The notes under the pieces were generated by a model, which saw only the letters and a program-made list of their open reading frames with translations, had not been told where the DNA came from and made no database searches. The position numbers and the translations under genes are program-made. A DNA stretch of 46,256 nt from Chara braunii. Lineage: Eukaryota > Streptophyta > Charophyceae > Charales > Characeae. This document shows positions 43,640-46,256 of this stretch, one piece after another (position 1 is the stretch's first letter; each line of letters begins with the position of its first letter). The stretch spans positions 1,693,179-1,739,434 of the forward strand of contig BFEA01000259.1 in NCBI GenBank assembly GCA_003427395.1. The letters are read 5' to 3'.

Positions 43640-45171
43640 GGATGATCGACGGCCAGAGGGCCATCCCAAATCAAAAAAAAAAAAACAGGCCTCACGTGGT
43701 CGGGACCCGGTAGGCCCTGGGGAGGCGAAATCTCGCCATGCGGGGTCGGAAACCCCTCGCCAACAAGGTGTGCTGGGGGGGCCCGGCCCCTAACCGGGCC
43801 GCTCGGGACCTCCCCCGGGCAGGCGCCGGTCGGCCGGGCGGCCCGGATCCGTACGCAGGTTATAACATATTTAGAATTTTTTATGTTGAGCTACAATTTG
43901 GCTATGAGTTTTGAAATTACCCTCTGACCTAGGCTACCAGCCAGGCCGCCCGGGTCACAATATTTCCCCGGACGGCCCGGGTCGTGCAAGGACCAGGGAG
44001 GGTCCTAGCAAAAAAAAGAAAAAGAAAAGAAGAAAAAAACGCAAACAAAATATGTTATGCAGAAAAATGAACTGAACGACTTTTGCCTCAGGGTCACATC
44101 GAAATTCTTTACTAAATTTAAAATAGAAAATAAATTTAAAAAATATTTTTATTTTTATATTTTCTTATTTTTATTTGGCCCGTGGGGCAAGTGGCCCCGG
44201 GCCAATCTGGTAGCCTAGCCTCTGACAGCAGATGCTCGTGGTACAATCGTCGTACGGTTATCGTACACATCGTATTATTTTACCATACCTTTTTGAATGA
44301 ATTTCAAATTTCGTATTTTTTGCAAAACAGCAATAAATCATATATTCTATCGTATTCTAATTTCAAAGAGTACATAGTATATGCTCCAAAATTATCTGGA
44401 CAAGGTATCTGGACTCTGGTACCCGGATATCGCTATCTCGACAGCTCAGATGCCCGTCCAAAAGTCCAGATCCCGACAATGTCTTCGTTAAACCACCACT
44501 ACGTCCAAGGCTGTTTTTTTTCACCACTCCGAAATCGTGCTGCGCACCAACAAAAAAAGCCAAGAGGCATGAGCGCGATTTCCTTCCTTTTTCGTTACAA
44601 TTTTAACGGATTTCCTTCCTTTTTGACTGGTGGCACAAGCCATTTCCTTCCTGTAACCTTGAGCCCCTGAGAGTTTCACGCGCATGCAAACTCTCATTTT
44701 TTTCCTTTGTGTGATGGTTTCAGCCACCAGTACACGCCATACATTGGCCGCGGGCTGCTTTCAGAGGCTGAAACGCGACAAAGGCCGCCGATTCGCGTCG
44801 GGCGAGGAGTTCTGTTTCAGCAAGGCCGAGGTTGTGTACTGCGGTGGTTTAAAGATGCCAACAATGTGCAAAGATGCCAACAATGTGCGAAGACTTGAAA
44901 TTTGAAAAATGATGGGGAAATCAACACATACACGATCATATACCTTATGCGTCATGGCAAACTCGCATAGGTCGTTTCCTGCCTTCAGAAGTTCAGCCGC
45001 ATATGTGGCATTAATCTCCCGGAAAACAAGTGACGCAGCAGTCAGTGCCGCAGATGTTGCTGCCGCAACATCATCTCCTGGCGCAGTTGCATTGACGAAG
45101 TAACTGGGACGTGGAATAGAGCTATTCTCAGGACGGAACCAACACTGGTGATCTCTGGTGGCATCTCCAAC
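41677..45171 (-). CDS. GH9 endo-beta-1,4-glucanase-like protein, C-terminal three exons (5' part missing)
   Basis: Family 9 glycoside hydrolase, normally acting on cell-wall glucans. Exons in transcript order: 45171-44944 (76 codons; VGDATRDHQCWFRPENS, APGDDVAAATSAALTAAS), 43366-43165 (YILWCNAWLLRAYAGAP, SWGDVKF) and 42356-41677 (tag stop at 41679-41677). Splice sites are cag|GTTGGA, AAG|gtatat, cag|GGCCTC, TTTG|gtaggt and gcag|CTGCAC, with compatible phases. The last exon carries YVLGHNPLNMSYMIGFGDNY, the conserved HHRASS and the NEPALY segment with the catalytic-acid Glu. It is divergent: the Asp of the usual FVDER signature reads Ala (FNASRENHLQNEP). The encoded 369 residues lack about 140 N-terminal ones, including the DAGD motif and any signal peptide, which I cannot find before the window end. 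Intron 43367-44943 holds a MITE. Confidence 0.88.
42663..42735. repeat. (CTT)n / poly-pyrimidine tract
   Basis: Pure ttc repeats grading into T-runs, inside the last GH9 intron (pyrimidine-rich on this strand, purine-rich in the transcript). Confidence 0.9.
43605..43637. repeat. (CT)n microsatellite
   Basis: Uninterrupted ct dinucleotides in a GH9 intron. Confidence 0.95.
43929..44218 (+). mobile_element. hAT-like MITE, CTAGGCTACCAG family, copy 5 (best preserved), in a GH9 intron
   Basis: Perfect 12-bp inverted ends CTAGGCTACCAG/CTGGTAGCCTAG and a perfect 8-bp target-site duplication cctctgac (43921-43928 and 44219-44226). 290 bp, non-coding. Subterminal palindromes are aggaccagggagggtcct near 43998 and ggcccgtggggcaagtggcc near 44177. 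It serves as the reference copy of the family. Confidence 0.9.
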
Positions 45172-45487
45172 CTGGGTGCAAGACAACCCCCCAAAAGACA
45201 TGAGGTCACATAAAGAAGTTTAGTGCAAATCATGAGAGCATCAACATGAGCCATAAACCAAGGCTTAGGGGGGAAAAGAACAAAAAGGGGGTAGGGGGAG
45301 GGCTGGGTTAAGAGGGGGAAAAGAAAGAAGAAGGGGGAAAAGCTGCGTTACCCAGGGATACCTGGCTGGGTGTCTCGCCCAGGGTCGACCTATGCATTTT
45401 AAAATGAATAATACAAGCAAAGCCAGCGCAGCTATGCCCACACAACTCCGATTAATTATCCAGGACTATACTGTAGGCAACTGCCCA

Positions 45488-45532
<45 letters not shown>

Positions 45533-45700
45533 ATGCATGGGTTGCAATCTCTCTTGGGCCTCTCTATCTCCCATTCCTCCACGCTCTCCCTCACATAAGA
45601 CTCTCTGCCTCTCTCTCTCTCTCCCACGTGGCATGATCTCGCGACTGTAACCCCCCTTCCACCTCGGCCTTCCTCTGGTCCTACCCCCTTCACCCTCCCC

Positions 45701-45775
<75 letters not shown>

Positions 45776-46190
45776 ACACACACATACAACAGAAAAAATG
45801 GAGAAAAAAGAAAGTGGAAAAGAGATCCAACACTGTGGCAAAGCCATGTGGTGCATCTTCTTTCTTCTTCTTCTTTTTTTTTTTTTTTTCTCTATCTAAT
45901 ACTCTAAAGGAAGAAGCGGATCTCGCGTGACGGGCCCAACAGAAACCGGGCGCCGCTGAGCGGGCCCGCTCTGAGGCAGTGGGGCGAGGGGAAAGCCGAC
46001 CCGTCGTTCCCTGAGGCGGGACTGAGCCGCTGTGGGCCTGCGCGGCCGCATTTGGTGGTGGGCGGATGCGGGCCTGAGTGCAGTGTGGTGCGGTGCATGG
46101 GCCTGCGGTTTTTTTTTTTTGCCCGTCGCACGGGGCGCGGGGGACCAAAATACGTTATCGGAGCGTTGCTTTGCTGGGATCAACGGTGGC

Positions 46191-46254
<64 letters not shown>

Positions 46255-46256
46255 AG
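45172..46256. other. 5' intronic or upstream DNA of the GH9 gene, microsatellite-rich
   Basis: No exon matching the missing GH9 N terminus was found on the minus strand. It holds (CT)n at 45495-45528 and 45705-45770, a T-run near 45875-45888, a GC-rich block at about 45915-46140, and (GT)n at about 46196-46252 running to the window end. Long reading frames here are repeat translations. Confidence 0.6.

Noticed and set aside
45452-46148. 130-150 codon minus-strand frames
   Set aside because: They consist largely of Glu-Arg repeats from (CT)n tracts and polylysine from T-runs.

Overview
The window looks like nuclear DNA of a streptophyte, most likely a charophyte alga of the Chara type (inference). 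The reasons are a plant-like, seven-exon ribosomal protein uL22 (RPL17) gene, a plant-type GH9 glucanase with large introns, low gene density, heavy transposon and microsatellite load, and a retroelement ORF1 style that I associate from memory with Chara. No species-specific marker was checked.

Layout. 1-4880: a decayed Penelope-like retroelement (PLE). It carries a zinc-knuckle/coiled-coil/SAP-like ORF1, a GIY-YIG nuclease upstream of the reverse transcriptase (the permuted order), and a direct terminal repeat seen at both ends. 4881-15600: about 10 kb of AT-rich, essentially gene-free DNA. It holds three copies of a short hAT-like MITE, a 480-bp element with perfect 18-bp inverted ends, a 42-bp minisatellite and a three-copy dispersed repeat. 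15660-21981: RPL17 on the + strand, complete, in seven exons. 21982-32700: no protein gene I can support, but at 23.4-27.5 kb a cluster of about eleven box C/D snoRNA copies. They fall into three families, recognisable by boxes, terminal stems and rRNA-antisense guides: U52/snR78-like, U33/snR55-like and U53-like. The family order repeats, which points to duplication of a block. 32.7-41.6 kb: repeats, including a foldback element and a MITE copy interrupted by a second transposon. 41677-45171: three exons of a GH9 endoglucanase-like gene on the - strand, whose 5' part lies beyond the window or was not found. The right edge is microsatellite-rich.

How it fits together. RPL17 (a 60S subunit protein) and a same-strand cluster of snoRNAs that would guide 2'-O-methylation of 18S and 25S rRNA are neighbours, so this stretch is a small ribosome-biogenesis neighbourhood. 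Whether the snoRNAs share the RPL17 transcript or have their own promoter cannot be seen here. The rest is independent: a cell-wall glycosidase gene and several layers of transposition.

The assembly has a 155-base N gap (29489-29643), single Ns at 17938 and 32569, and exact sequence duplications flanking two of these, so local duplications there should be treated as artefacts.
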